In this document: positions 35,368-46,699 of the stretch, one piece after another
Numbering within the stretch: the stretch's first letter is position 1
Layout of the letters: each line of letters opens with the position of its first letter
Assembly: GCA_027625915.1 (NCBI GenBank)
Contig: JANTQA010000075.1
Coordinates: 2,418,001-2,482,000, forward strand
Length of the DNA: 64,000 bases
Direction: 5' to 3'
DNA from: Anaeramoeba flamelloides
Lineage: Eukaryota > Metamonada > Anaeramoebidae
Position numbers and translations under genes: made by a program
Notes under the pieces: generated by a model
What the model was told of the DNA's origin: nothing
The model's input: only the letters and a program-made list of their open reading frames with translations
Databases searched by the model: none

Positions 35368-35389
35368 AAATTTTGCGGTTTAATTATTT

Positions 35390-35700
35390 CTAAGAAATCG
35401 TGAATGCTTCGTTGAGAGGTAGTTGTTTAGTATCTTGCCATTTTTTTTCTTTTTGATCCAATCTTTTTTGATCGTTCCAGTTTTTGTTTTTGTCTTTTCT
35501 TTTTATTTTCAACTTACCAATACCAACTAGTTTCTGTCCTTCCAGTATTAGTAGGTAACCACTTGATTTTTCTCCTTAGTAACTCTTCTTCCCAATAAAT
35601 TGGAAATTCAACAAGGGAAAATTAAGAAAAATTATAAAAACTTTCATTGTTATCAATTTTAAAATTTGAAAAATATTTTCCTTTTCGGACTTTAATATTT
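35390..35700 (-). pseudogene. Degraded exon fragments, possible DDHD-type lipase N-terminus
   Basis: Minus-strand coding-like text. One frame (about 35,690-35,522) gives KVRKGKYFSNFKIDNNESFY, then an in-frame TAA, then VEFPIYWEEELLRRKIKWLP and a GTAAGT donor-like site. A second frame (about 35,486-35,390) gives NDQKRLDQKEKKWQDTKQLP and a stop. The WEEELLRR-type text recalls the N-terminal part of DDHD phospholipases, but this is a weak resemblance. The internal stop points to a broken host gene. Confidence 0.3.
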
Positions 35701-35710
35701 ATTTATTTAC

Positions 35711-35776
35711 AGACCGCAAAGGCTCTTGAAGAAAAATTAAAATGTGATAAATTTCAAGAGATTAAAATGAAATAAA
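35711..35776 (+). other. Possible short terminal exon
   Basis: After TTATTTACAG the sequence reads TAKALEEKLKCDKFQEIKMK and a stop. It is protein-like but too short to place, and no upstream exon was identified. Confidence 0.22.
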
Positions 35777-35916
35777 ATTGAAAAACCCAAAAAAATTTTA
35801 AAAAAATGTTGAAAATTTTGGTTTTGAGAATTTTTTTGCGATAATTTTTCAAGCACTTAATCGATCTATTCTCAAAACAAAACTGCTGAGTAAAGATTAT
35901 TTACAAAATACCCATC

Positions 35917-36300
35917 ATGGAGATGTGGTCTTTAAAGGTATATTCATTTCTTCAAAAGGTATTTTTTACAATGGTTTATCAATTTTCAATTTCTCTTTCT
36001 CTTTTTTTTATTCTTTTCTCTTTTCTTGATTTTTCAATTCTTTTTTTGATTTTTTCTATTCTCAATTATCTTTTATCTTTTGAAGAATTGAAAATAAACA
36101 ATTAAAAATTTGGATCTTGAAAAGATCATTAACCCAAAGTACCTTTACTTACTGAATTGAAAAGTTTTGAAGACAAAACATTTTTTTCAGAGTAAGGGAT
36201 TATTTATTTCAAAATCAAAGAATAATAACGGTGTTTATTGGTTTGATTTGGAAACAATCTCCTTGTTATGTGACGAGTTTGGCCTGCAAGAACGAGAAAT
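35917..36300 (+). pseudogene. Methyltransferase-like (METTL2/6/8-type?) C-terminal fragment
   Basis: A small exon starting at ATG 35,917 and ending at a GTATAT donor at 35,938 could join, in phase 0, an exon after TTTTTTTCAG at 36,191. The second exon reads GLFISKSKNNNGVYWFDLE and TISLLCDEFGLQERE. The spacing KG, eight residues, then DG-like/Tyr/Phe, Glu and AGF-like FGL recalls the end of tRNA m3C methyltransferases of the METTL2/6/8 group. The frame runs into a hairpin at 36,298 and stops, so the expected last segment is missing. Family call is tentative. Confidence 0.3.
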
Positions 36301-36388
36301 ATGAAATTGTTCGAAGTGACATAAGATGATATTAATGAGTTCTTCGAACTCCTCAATATCATCTTAGTGCTAGAACAATATCATATTT
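36298..36388. repeat. Unique long hairpin
   Basis: Arms of about 43-46 bases (AAATATGAAATTGTTC... TAAGATGATATT, and its reverse complement) with few mismatches and a tiny loop around TTCTTCGAA. It is not part of the foldback A/B/C set. No second copy is noticed in the window. Confidence 0.8.
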
Positions 36389-37600
36389 TGAGTCTGGAAA
36401 TGGATCCAAAACGAGGAAACATAAAAGGTGACTGTTGAACAAATGAAACAATATGAGTTGCTATGTATTTTTTCAACTCAGGATCTAACTCGACAGAACA
36501 AAAACAAAGAACAAAAACAAACAAACAAAAATAGTTTTCTATTTTTTACTAATACTTTGAATAACTTGTTATCCAAAGGATCTTATTCTCCCAATTGAGT
36601 TTATAAAAAAATTGAAGTTAAATTTTGCATTTTCATCATTGGTGACAAAACTTGGTTTAAATTTTATAGAGATAAACTATATTGTCATCCATTAAATTAG
36701 ATCTATCTATCCTTTTATTTTCGGTTTTTCAGCCAATTCTCGAAAATGATCAAACTTAAAAATCTTCATGTATCTATTGGTGTTCTTCATAGTTACTGAT
36801 TTTGAACATTCCTCTAAAATTTCTTGACTTGACATAGTAAAAAAAAAATGTTTTTGTTACTAATTTTTTTCCAAAAATGATCATTTATTTTTTTCACCTT
36901 TCCAAAACTTCTTATTAATGGTATTTTCTCTCCTTTTTTCGAAGAAAAAAGAGACCAAACAATTTTATTTTTTTGGTAAATGAGATTAATTTTTTTTCGA
37001 AAAGAGAAAAAAACCATGTTTGTATATGGACATTGTTTTTAATAACGAAATGGAATTTATTCGATTTCCAAACAGTACGCATAATTTGATGAACTTTTTT
37101 TTTGAACTTTGTTGGAACTAATATTTGGATTCTTTGTACCAAATCATTAGTTCAAATGGTTTTAAATTGAGACAAGCCATCTTTTGGGATTTATGAGATT
37201 AACAAAGTCACAAAAAAATTAGTTAAAGTGTTCTAAAATAACTTTTAATAGCATTTATACAGTCAAATTTTATTAGTAAAATACATTATTATTTCACCTT
37301 TTTAGAATTGGGAATAAGAAGATCAGAAAAATTCCCAAATTTGCCTAATAAAACAAGGAATTCCCAAAATCTTTCCACCCTAACTACAGTACTATCTTAA
37401 AGTTTTTAGTGAGACAGTTTCTTTCTTATCTCTATTTATTCAAATTTATTTAATTAAATTTTCTCAAATAAAATGTTTGAATTTTTAAAAAAATATCGAG
37501 CAAAATAATAAACTAAATAAAAAAAATAATTAACTACCAAAAACTAGGATGTAATTTTTGAAACAAGAAGAAAAAAAAAAACAAGGTTTAATTTTAAAAT
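36389..37600. other. Intergenic; scattered coding-like scraps
   Basis: A CAG acceptor at about 36,731 is followed by a short open stretch ending at about 36,800, and a minus-strand frame of 75 codons lies at 36,915-37,142. Neither shows a recognisable domain. No gene is called. Confidence 0.35.
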
Positions 37601-37619
37601 AAGCTCAAAAAAAAAAAAA

Positions 37620-40500
37620 TTACAGTTGCTTAAGAACTACATTTGCAATTGAAATTTGATGTACTGTGTGATAAAAAATGATTCTGCGGGTTATTAACCC
37701 TCACAAATATTTATTCAGTGAGATGTAAGTAGAAAAAAATGACATTTTTTTAACAGAACTAAGAAGTAGTCTGTCATCATATCTCGAAATGACAAAGAAG
37801 GTTGGCGAAAAAACAGCTTTTTGAGGAAAATTTCAATTGAGGCAAAAGCAACAAAACTTGAGACGATGTTGGAGGTTTTCTTTGATTTATTTTTGATATG
37901 TGAGAGATGATGAGAAGGCTTGCCATCAGCACCTAAAAGGTCAAAATGGAGAAAGTTGGCAAATTTTGTTGAACTATTTTTGACTAGTTCTAGGTTATTT
38001 TAAAACAATTAACAAATTGGGTACGATAATGGGTTTGGTATTGTAATAAATCCACTAAAATCCTCATTTCCAAAAATCGAAAGATCATTTTTTCTCCACA
38101 TAGACAATTTTTTAATTGTTAAGGAAGTAAGTACATTTTACCATTTTGAAAATTTTTAATTGTGGAAACATTACTGAAAAATAATTTTTTGAGTGCCACC
38201 AGATATTGAAACTTTGAAACCAAAACACCATCCACTAGTCTATTTGTGAATGGAATCAAAGTAATTCAGAGTTGAATCTTAATTTTTTCAATTTTTTGAA
38301 CATTTTTTTTGATTCAATTTTTGGTTTTATTAAATAAAGTTTTGGATCTAGAAATGTGTTTATTCCAATGATCGAAATTAACCAAACAGTAAACCAAAAA
38401 AATATACCCAAAAGGGTGTGCATTTGAAATAAATATTTTCTTTTAGAAGACCAAACACGAAAGATCACCATTCCAAATAAATTTGCTGAAATCAAGAATG
38501 AAAAAAAAAAAAATCGACAAAAAGCCTATTTTTGAAGATTGATTTTCTTTCTCTTCTTAGTTTGCATGAATACAAACTATTTTTTTCCTTGAATTTCTCG
38601 CCCCATTACCATTTATTATTATTTTAAAAAACCTTTTCTGAAAAATTTGCTTTCAAAATTCTTTTTTAAAATATTTTTATCAAACCAAGCCAAAACAAAG
38701 AGTACTATTTCAAAAATTAAAATAAAGGAGTTGAATTCTTGGAATCAAAAAACAGTTACAAAAGATTCAAATCAAAATAATTGAAAAATTCAATAACAAA
38801 TTTTTATCAGATTCAGAATTTTTTTGAGTTCTCCTTTTTAATGGAAAATAAATATTTTAAAATCAAACGAATTTATCCAATAAACCCTCATTCTCAAGAA
38901 GAAGTAAAAAAATCTCTGATTTTCTGACACTAAAACTAGAATTAGATGACATAAATGAAAATAGGATTTTTAAATTCATTTTGGAAATTCTTTCAAAATA
39001 AACAGTAATTTGTTTATCAAAAATTTTCCAAATAAAATTTTTTCATAAAGAATTAAAAATAAAACCAAATAAAGAATAAGTAATTGTGTAAAATTTTATA
39101 GATAAGATCAAGTAATAAATGAATTTTTATTTATTTTTTTTTGATCACTTTTTTCATTTTTTTGATTTGCGTTTTTTTGTTGGTATGAAAATATCTTATA
39201 CTAGGATATATTCCACTCTAGTATTTATTAAAATATCAATGTATTTGGCAAAAGAAATGATTTGAATAATTCAGTTTTACATAAATGGTGGCACTCAAAA
39301 AATGAAAAATGTACTTACCCCCTTAAATAAAAAAAAGCTGACGAATTTTTGCAAATTTAATTTTCAATAGATCCTTGAATGCAAAAAAACACCAAACCTT
39401 TTCCACAACAACTCAACCCAATTTATATTGAGACTAGCAATTGGATTTTGAGAGAAACGATCCAAACGAAGAAAACTTTGGAAAAGAAATACACAAAAAA
39501 CAATATTTTATGTGTTTGACATGGATCATGTTGTTCCAAAAACAATTCAAGGGGAGACACTCTCCTCTTAGTCATGGGAAGAGAGATTTATTCAATGAAA
39601 AAAAAAAAGAACCATAAAAAAAATAAAACAAAATTACAACTCCTCTTTGTAATAATCAATACAGTCGTTCCAGCTCTACTATGGAAATTTATAAGAACCT
39701 GAAATTGATTTTCTATTCTGAATATTTATTTTTGTAAAACAAACGGTAAAAGAGTTATTCAAGCTCATCATAAACCCGAAAATTTATATAATAGAAGATT
39801 AAAAAATAAGTTATCTATTTTTTGCTTCCTTTCGAAATCAACAATCAAATTCATAAAAAAACTTACATTCATGTTGGATCTTCAATAACCAAAATTGTTA
39901 AAATCTCAGATTTTTACAATTTAGAAGCAAAGGTCGAAAAACACAACCAAGTTTCTCATGATTTCTGTGATTTCAATTCTTGAGAAAATTTAATTTTTAT
40001 CTTGGTTTTTATCAAAAAAATAACCTGAATGAAATAAGAGAAGTTGAATTTTTGATCTTATTGATCGAAATTGAATTTTCTGTTTCTAAAAACACAATTT
40101 TAGAATAAACAACCATTTTTAAGTCTTATAAATATTTCATGGTAGGGATGGAATGGCTGTAAAGGTTTGTGGAGACAATGTAACAATTCAAAGTTACCCA
40201 ATGGTAAAAAATCATTGAAAATACGATCATTTAGATTGAAAGTTGTTTATTGTTGAGAAGTTTTTTTAATGTCAAAAAATCGTGATTATTTTTCAATTTC
40301 AGTTTCATTTTTACCATCCTTAACAAGCAGTTCGAGTTTACGTGTCTCAAAATTTCTTCGTGAATTTTTCATTGAAAAAATGACATAAAATGATTTTTTG
40401 ATCCAAAGAGGAAAATTTTTACAAGGTCATGACTTTGTGTTTGAAACGATGAAGGAAACAAATTGTGTTGAGACAAACTGATCAATTACCAACGTAATCC
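37620..40500 (+). repeat. Repeat S, longest copy
   Basis: A composite repeat of about 2.9 kb. Parts recur at 1-838 (direct, middle part), 48,400-51,250 (direct), 63,100-64,000 (direct), 52,720-54,420 (inverted) and 62,290-62,950 (inverted). Marker text includes AATCTCACAAAT-like, GACAAAGAAGGTTGG, GGATCATGTTGTT and GGAGACACTCTCCTCTTAG. A short frame with MDHVV and a following Thr-Ile is seen in more than one copy but differs in reading frame between them. No transposase or polymerase is recognisable. Confidence 0.8.
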
Positions 40501-40586
40501 TTAAACAAGACAGTTTGAAATAAAAATTTGAAAAAAAACGAATTTCAAAATAAAAAAGAAAAAAAAAATAAAAAAAAATAAAAAAA

Positions 40587-40931
40587 TTAAAAAAATTTAC
40601 TTTTGACTAATTCATTGTATGGAGCTTTGTACAGATGCTTTTTGTGTTTTTTTAAAACTTTTCTGTGTAATTGTTCTTCGCATTTAGCACAATAATAGAC
40701 TTCACATTTGGTACAATAGAATTGAGATTGTTTTTTATTGCAATTTTCACATTTGGGAATTAGTTTTTCAACAGGTAGGTTAATTTGTGAAAGCTTGGTG
40801 ATTTTTTTTTCTTTTTTGGAATGTTTCTTCTTGTTCTTGTTCTTGTTCTTTTGTTTGTATTTGTTTTTCTTATCAGATTTTTGTTTATGTTTGCTTCTTT
40901 TCTTTTTTTGATGCTTTTTGGAAAAGTCCAT
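40587..40931 (-). CDS. B-box zinc-finger protein, exon 1 (copy 1)
   Basis: Minus strand. I choose ATG at 40,931-40,929 because the inverted copy (54,813) starts at the same codon; an upstream in-frame ATG exists only here. After a very Lys/Asn-rich basic stretch comes a compact B-box: CENC, eight residues with QFYC, TKCEVYYCAKC, then LHRKVLKKHKKH. The open frame ends shortly after a conserved GTAAAT donor at the Lys-Ser junction, so the last few residues listed here are probably intronic and a further exon is expected; none was identified. A small zinc-binding protein, or the N-terminal exon of a larger one. The basic tract would suit nuclear or RNA-rich sites (inference). Confidence 0.6.
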   Translation of the reverse strand: MDFSKKHQKKKRSKHKQKSDKKNKYKQKNKNKNKKKHSKKEKKITKLSQINLPVEKLIPKCENCNKKQSQFYCTKCEVYYCAKCEEQLHRKVLKKHKKHLYKAPYNELVKSKFF

Positions 40932-40999
40932 TTGATAAGGCGTTTTTTTTTTCTCGTTGTTTAATTTAGTAAATTTTAAAATAAACAAAATTAAAAAAA

Positions 41000-41740
41000 A
41001 TGATTTTATTTTGACTTGGTGACAACAAAAATATCACAAAAATCTGAATTACCTTTTTTACTTGACAACAATTTGTTTTTTTGAAATTGTTCTCAAATTT
41101 TGAAAGGAATTACAAGATCAAAATTCAACAACTTTCTATTTTAGGATCTTTAAAAAATTTCTAATTATTTTTAAAAAATACTACTCCCTAAACAGGTTTT
41201 TTCACTGTTTTGTTTTTTTTTCTACAAACTATTTCAAAATCTATACACTTTATATAATTCCCAAGTTACAGATTTGTTGTCAAGGGCTGAGTATTAAACA
41301 ACGGTTTACCTGTTAAAGAGAGAATTTTGAATTGATTAAATTGGAATTATCTAATTTCAAGATGGATAAATATATTCATAAGTATGTACCTTAAACTTTG
41401 TTAATTTTACTAAAATACAGTTGAAATAAAGAAGTACTGTACCCAAAAAATGAATTATAAAAAAATTACAAGATTAAATTAAAAATATCAAAATGTTTTT
41501 TTTATTTTCTTTTTATTTTGAAGAGGGGGGATAATATCCTCTTTTTAATCATACTTATTTTGAATTTTCGAAATTAAAAGAAAATGTCTTCAATTTTCTT
41601 GTTATTTCTGAAATTAAAAAAAAAATAAGTTTTTAACTTTGAGGGATTTGTGTTTATTTGTGAAGTGTTCTCGGTTTATTTCTAAAGTAAAAAAAACCTA
41701 ACGAAAATCATTATATTTTACTGATAAAATAAACTCATTT
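41000..41740. other. Intergenic AT-rich sequence
   Basis: No gene is supported. A G6 run lies at 41,525 and a partial foldback B arm at about 41,670-41,705 (GTTTATTTCTAAAGTAAAAA then ACCTAACG). Confidence 0.45.
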
Positions 41741-41741
41741 T

Positions 41742-42130
41742 CAGTCAAGTGGCTGAGTTTTATTGAAGAAATAGAATATATTCTATGAGTTTAATTCATT
41801 ATTGTTCTGAAATTAGATTTATATATTTTAGATCAAACTCTTTTTTTCTAATTTATCCATTTTTTTTTTTTTTGTATTTTTACCTTTTTTTTTTTCTTTT
41901 TGCTTTTTGATTACATAAAAAGTCATTTTGAGAAAAAAAAAATTGTCTAGAACTTCCAAATTAACAGTAAGAAAATTGAGGGTTTTAATTTTCTATTGAA
42001 ATGTATCAACTTAAAATTAATGTATTCTTATTTTCAACAATTGTAATTTTCTACAAAGATTGAGAAATTTGTACAAGAAGTTTTAATGAAAGTGGTCCCA
42101 AAATTTTTTTAACTTTTTTTTTTTTTTTTG
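41742..42130 (+). repeat. Repeat U, copy at 42 kb
   Basis: Direct match to 20,595-20,960: CAGTCAAGTGGCTGAGTTTT start, TTCATTATTGTTCTGAAATT, ACTTCCAAATTAACAGTAA and the GTGGTCCCAAAATT end. Confidence 0.7.
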
Positions 42131-42309
42131 AAATTTATGGTTTGTTTGTGTTTTCTTTTATGAATTTCAACCCTAATCTGAAAAATATTATTTCTCTTAT
42201 TTCTAATCAATTGTATGTTGCTTGGTTCTTTAAAAAAATTGAATTTTTCAATTTTGGATGGGTACTTTTGAGTAAAAGTAATTATTGGAAACTTAAAGAA
42301 AAAAAACCT

Positions 42310-42530
42310 CTCTAGCTCTTTCAGAATTTCAAAAAAAATGAGTAAAGTTGATATGTTTTTTTTGTATTCTACTAAATTCTGGAAAAGTATGTTTTTTTGT
42401 TAAAATTGTAGTATTCAAAAGAAAATTTCAAAAATTTTCTTTTTATTGTAAAAATTTTACAAAACTCACAGGTACTCTACAGCAATCTTGGTACTATACA
42501 ATACTCTAAGACACTATTTTTTTTTGATTA
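42310..42530. repeat. Degenerate foldback copy with decamers
   Basis: An eroded A hairpin (about 42,310-42,380), a B-like pair of arms (about 42,410-42,465), then GGTACTCTAC, GGTACTATAC and AATACTCTAAGACACT decamer relics. Confidence 0.6.
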
Positions 42531-42634
42531 AAATTATTATTGTTTTAATAATTTCAAAATATTCTTGGCTTATCTACCAAAAACTATATTATAAAGTGTT
42601 GCATTTATTGATTTAAAGTAACTTTCATTTTTAA

Positions 42635-42815
42635 GTTGCAAACTTTCAAACAGAGTTAAGGTACATTAAAACTTCAAATTTATGTACATTTTTTCAAATT
42701 TTTTTAACACAAGTTATTTTACTAGAATTTGAATTTTATGCTTTAATTTGAGATTTTTTTATTGATACATTAAATCTCCAAGAAATTTTGCAACATAAAA
42801 GTGGAACCAGCTTTA
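42635..42815. mobile_element. MITE with TTCACTTTT ends, eroded copy
   Basis: Shares TTATTTTACTAGAATTTGAA and the flanking inverted arms with 46,480-46,675, and ends in AAAAGTGGAACC. Both termini are diverged. Confidence 0.55.
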
Positions 42816-43049
42816 TATTGTACATAGAATGATTTTTCAGCTTTCTTTTTCACAATTTATATTTTAATTGTATTTTTTTTTTGAAAAGTTTTACTTTTTT
42901 CTTCAAATATATTTCAAACACTAGACAATATAACTAGTTTTTTTTATTATTAGGGTTTATAGCTTCTTTGATAGATTAACATTCATTCATGAACAATTTT
43001 TAGCTTGGTATTATGTATTATTCTTTGAGAATGTTGAATAATTGTTATA

Positions 43050-43275
43050 AAAAATTATTATTATTATTTTTTTTTTTTTTTTTTTTATTATTGAAGAAAG
43101 TATATTCCACCCTAGTTGCCCTTAGACTTAAATTCCCTTTCAGGGATTTAAGAGTAAAATCATAGATATCATGATTATTAATTAATGAAAATAATTTCAA
43201 ACTGTCTTGATTTGAAATTCCTTCATTAAGATTTATTTCAAAAAATTAATTTTTTATTTACACCACGATCTAATA
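43050..43275 (-). mobile_element. LINE 3'-end fragment
   Basis: Matches the 3' end of the LINE at 15,986-16,200: poly-T, TATTATTGAAGAA, CTAGTTGCCCTTAGACTT, AATCATAGAT and TCAAACTGTCTTGATT. On the minus strand the A-tail is at the low-coordinate end. It is a severely 5'-truncated copy of about 200 bases, typical of LINE insertion. Confidence 0.8.
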
Positions 43276-43369
43276 AGTTAAAATATTTTTGAGTTGGATT
43301 AGATAAAAATATTTTTCAGTTAAATTGTTAATTCTATTTTTGAAATAAAACTCATTATATATATATATA

Positions 43370-43760
43370 TTAATACAATATTCTTCTCAAAATAAATTTT
43401 CAATTTTTAGATCTAACTATTTTTTTCTAATTTATCCATTTTTTTTTAATTTCTTGAAATATTTCTTTTTCTTTTAAATTACTTTACTCTTCTTTTTCTT
43501 TATTATTTTTTTCCTTTTTTTATTTTTAAAGTGTAATTTGAAAAAAAAATAAATTTTTCATACTTTAATTTAACTTTTAGAAAAGTATTGCTTTATAATT
43601 TCTTTTGAAATTAAATTATTGAGTATCCTATATATCTAATTGTAAAAAATCGACTTATATAAAGAAATTTTGTAATTTTGTATAAGATATTTTAATAAAA
43701 AGTGGTCAGAATTTTATTTTAAAATTCTTTATTTTTTGAAATTTATGGTTTGTGCAGGAA
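43370..43760 (+). repeat. Repeat U, copy at 43.5 kb
   Basis: Diverged direct copy with ATTCTTCTCAAA, TTTTTAGATCTAA, and a GTGGTCAGAATTTTATTTT end followed by the TTTGAAATTTATGG segment also found after the 20.9 and 42.1 kb copies. Confidence 0.55.
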
Positions 43761-45551
43761 TTTCTTTTAGGAATCTCAACTCTAATCAGAAGTTTATTAT
43801 TTAATTATACCTAATCAATCAGATGTTTGTTAATTCTTAAAAAAAAAAAAAAAAAAAAGGATTTTTTCAATTTAGGCTATTCCAATTTGAGTTAAATGGA
43901 GTTTATAACTAAAAAATAATAATTGGGGAATGTATTTACATACCAAAATTTGTAATTTTAATCCAGGAGGGTATTTTTATTAACTAAAAAACTTTTCTGT
44001 TTTTTTATAATTTTTTTTTGACTGTTTTTGGGTTTGTTTGATAATGATTCGCTTTTATAAACTAAATTCCTAAATATTATATTTGTAATAACTATAGTCA
44101 TTCTCCCACCCTTTACAGCCATAAAATTTCAATAAAATTACTACTCAAAAAAATCCAAATTATAGGGTATAATTTTTCTCATATTACTATAAAATTTATA
44201 TAAAAAAACATTCTAAAAAAATCTGCTTTAATTTGAGATTTTTCTTTTTTTTAAATTTAGTTTAAAGTTTATAACTTTGATGAAAAAATGGCTTTAAAAT
44301 AGAATTTTTCTCAAATATTTGCAAAAAAAATCTGAAGAAAAGATAATATTTATTAATAAAATTAGTAAGTTAAGATATAAAAATTATAATAAAAATGTTC
44401 ATTTTCACTTATTATTTACCAATCTTTATAACCAAAAGAAAATTTATTTTTATTTTAAGTCAATCAATTTGTTATATATAGACTCAAATTCACAAAAAGG
44501 GTATTGGATCAAGAAAAACTGGGTTTTTTTATGATTCAACAAACAGAAGATTAATTCAAAATATGAGAAATAATTAACTCCATATTCAAGTTAAAATTCA
44601 GAAAAGAAATACTTGAACAGCTCCAAATTATCTTAAAAAACTAAACGATCTTGTAAAAACAGATATATTATTTGAGAAACTTCTATTGAAAAAGTTCTGA
44701 AATTCCTTTTGAAGAAATACATTTTTTGACAATAATATTTTTTGATACTAAGTGTATTGATTTAAAATAAATTACATAGTACCCATTTAATTAAAGTTAA
44801 TTTGGCGATTTAAACCTTTTTTACTTATTTAAGAATTAAAAAAGTAAAAAAAAATAACTAAATAAAAAAAAGTAAAAATCATAAAAAAAAAAAAATGATA
44901 AAATGAGAAAATAGGTCAGATCAATAAATTAAATGTTTATTTTGCAAGAAATATTGGATAAAGCCATTAGAATTTATTCTATTTCTTCAATAAAACTGGT
45001 CGCTTTGCTTCTGAAAAATGGTTTTAATCAAATAGAAATGCAGATATAAGAATTAGATATGATATTAATTAAAAAAAACTTTTATCCTAAATTACAGTTA
45101 TATTATCTTGGAAAGAAACTGATATAATTGATCTTTATTATAATTTTCTGACTTGTTTTTTTTTTCAATTTTCAAATAAAAACAAAGTTATTTAAACCTT
45201 TTCCTTCCTCATTTTTTTACAGTAATGATTTTTAAATTTATTTTTCTGCTAAATAACAAAAATTAGATCTAATAAATTCAAATTCACAAAATAGTATTTA
45301 AAGTTTTCATTATCAAATATTATTTTTTTTAATTTTTTCCAAAAATTTAAAATACAAACCAAACTAAAAATTAAAATTGGTTGTTTTGAAAAAAAAAAAG
45401 AATCAAAAATATATCAAATGAAACGTAATTTTCCTATTAAATTTTCAAAATATTTGAGATTAAAGTATTAACTTTTGTAAAAAGAAAAATTTACCAAATT
45501 TTTTATTACTATGATTTTTCTATTCACTAGAAATTGACTTTAAGAGTTTTG

Positions 45552-45588
<37 letters not shown>

Positions 45589-45890
45589 AATACTTTCAAT
45601 TTACAATATCTTTCTCAATTAGTTAACAATAATTAAAAAAAAAAAATGAAAAATTTCCCCTTATCGCTATAATTTTAATATCCAAATGTGTTGGAAATTT
45701 TTGTGTATTTTGTCATTTTTTTTGATGTGGATGTTAAAACTGATTTTGAAAAATATTGGGTAATAAACTTGCAAACATAATTGTTTATCGGAGAAGAAAA
45801 AATGATTCAAAATGAAATAATAGCCATAACATTCCTATATTAATATACAAATTTATAAATTACCAATGATTAATATTACTAGTTTTGGTC
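43761..45890. other. Repeat-derived AT-rich stretch
   Basis: Contains an inverted U remnant at about 44,905-45,030, a poly-T run at about 45,560-45,587 and Asn/Lys/Ile-rich open frames with no domain. No gene is supported. Confidence 0.4.
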
Positions 45891-45899
45891 AGAATAAAT

Positions 45900-46025
45900 G
45901 GGTAGTGGGGGGGGGTTAATTTTATATTTTGTATTATTGAAGAAGTTTAAATAATACTCTAACCAGGTTTACTTAAGTTTTTAAAGGAAATTTAAGAATA
46001 TAATCATATATTTCAAGATTATTGA
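45900..46025 (-). mobile_element. Degenerate LINE 3'-end remnant
   Basis: A G9 run, then TATTATTGAAGAAGTTTAAA and AATATAATCATATATTTCAA, resemble the LINE terminus at 15,990-16,090. It is short and diverged. Confidence 0.45.
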
Positions 46026-46479
46026 AGAGAAAGACATACCCAAATTATTTTTATGGTTTAGGAATTAGTGTGAAAATCTAATTGTCTATAATTAAATTAT
46101 GTATTAATCGAGTAAAAATGATATTAGTGTAATAAGGCCTAACTTGACTCTAAAAAATCTATTATAAATATGATCACACAATAAATTCTTACATTTTTTA
46201 CTAAAGTTCAAAATTAAAATTTTTGATATTTTGGATCATTTTTTTTTACAATTCATTTTTCAAATCTAAAGATAAAAGCCTATCCAAAAAATAAAGGCTT
46301 TCGGGTATTTAATAAATTGTATTTTGAACTTCCAAAAGTTGGGATTTTTACAATTTTTTATATTTCAAAGATTAACAGAATAATAATCAACACCCTAAAA
46401 CCCCAAAAGACAGATTAGTTTTGTGACTTTTTTGTAAACCTAACAGTAACATCAATATAATTCCAAGTTTTCCGGAATA

Positions 46480-46675
46480 CAGTTAGTTTCACTTTTCAGG
46501 CACAAACTTTCTAAGAAATTTAAGGTACAAAAAAATCTCAAATTAAAGCACATTTTTTGGAATTTTAATTTTCACAAATTATTTTACTAGAATTTGAATT
46601 TTGTGCCTTAATTTGGGATTTTTTTTGTGCCTTAAATTTCTTAGAAAGTTTGTATCTTAAAAGTGAAACTGATTG
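46480..46675. mobile_element. MITE with CAGTTAGTTTCAC ends, best copy
   Basis: A 196-base element with arms of about 72 bases. The left arm begins CAGTTAGTTTCACTTTT and the right arm ends AAAAGTGAAACTGATTG. The inner arms carry TTCTAAGAAATTTAAGG and its complement. It is flanked by TA on both sides (46,478-46,479 and 46,676-46,677), consistent with a Tc1/mariner-type transposase acting in trans. Confidence 0.85.
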
Positions 46676-46699
46676 TAATTGGTCTAAAAATATATGGGT

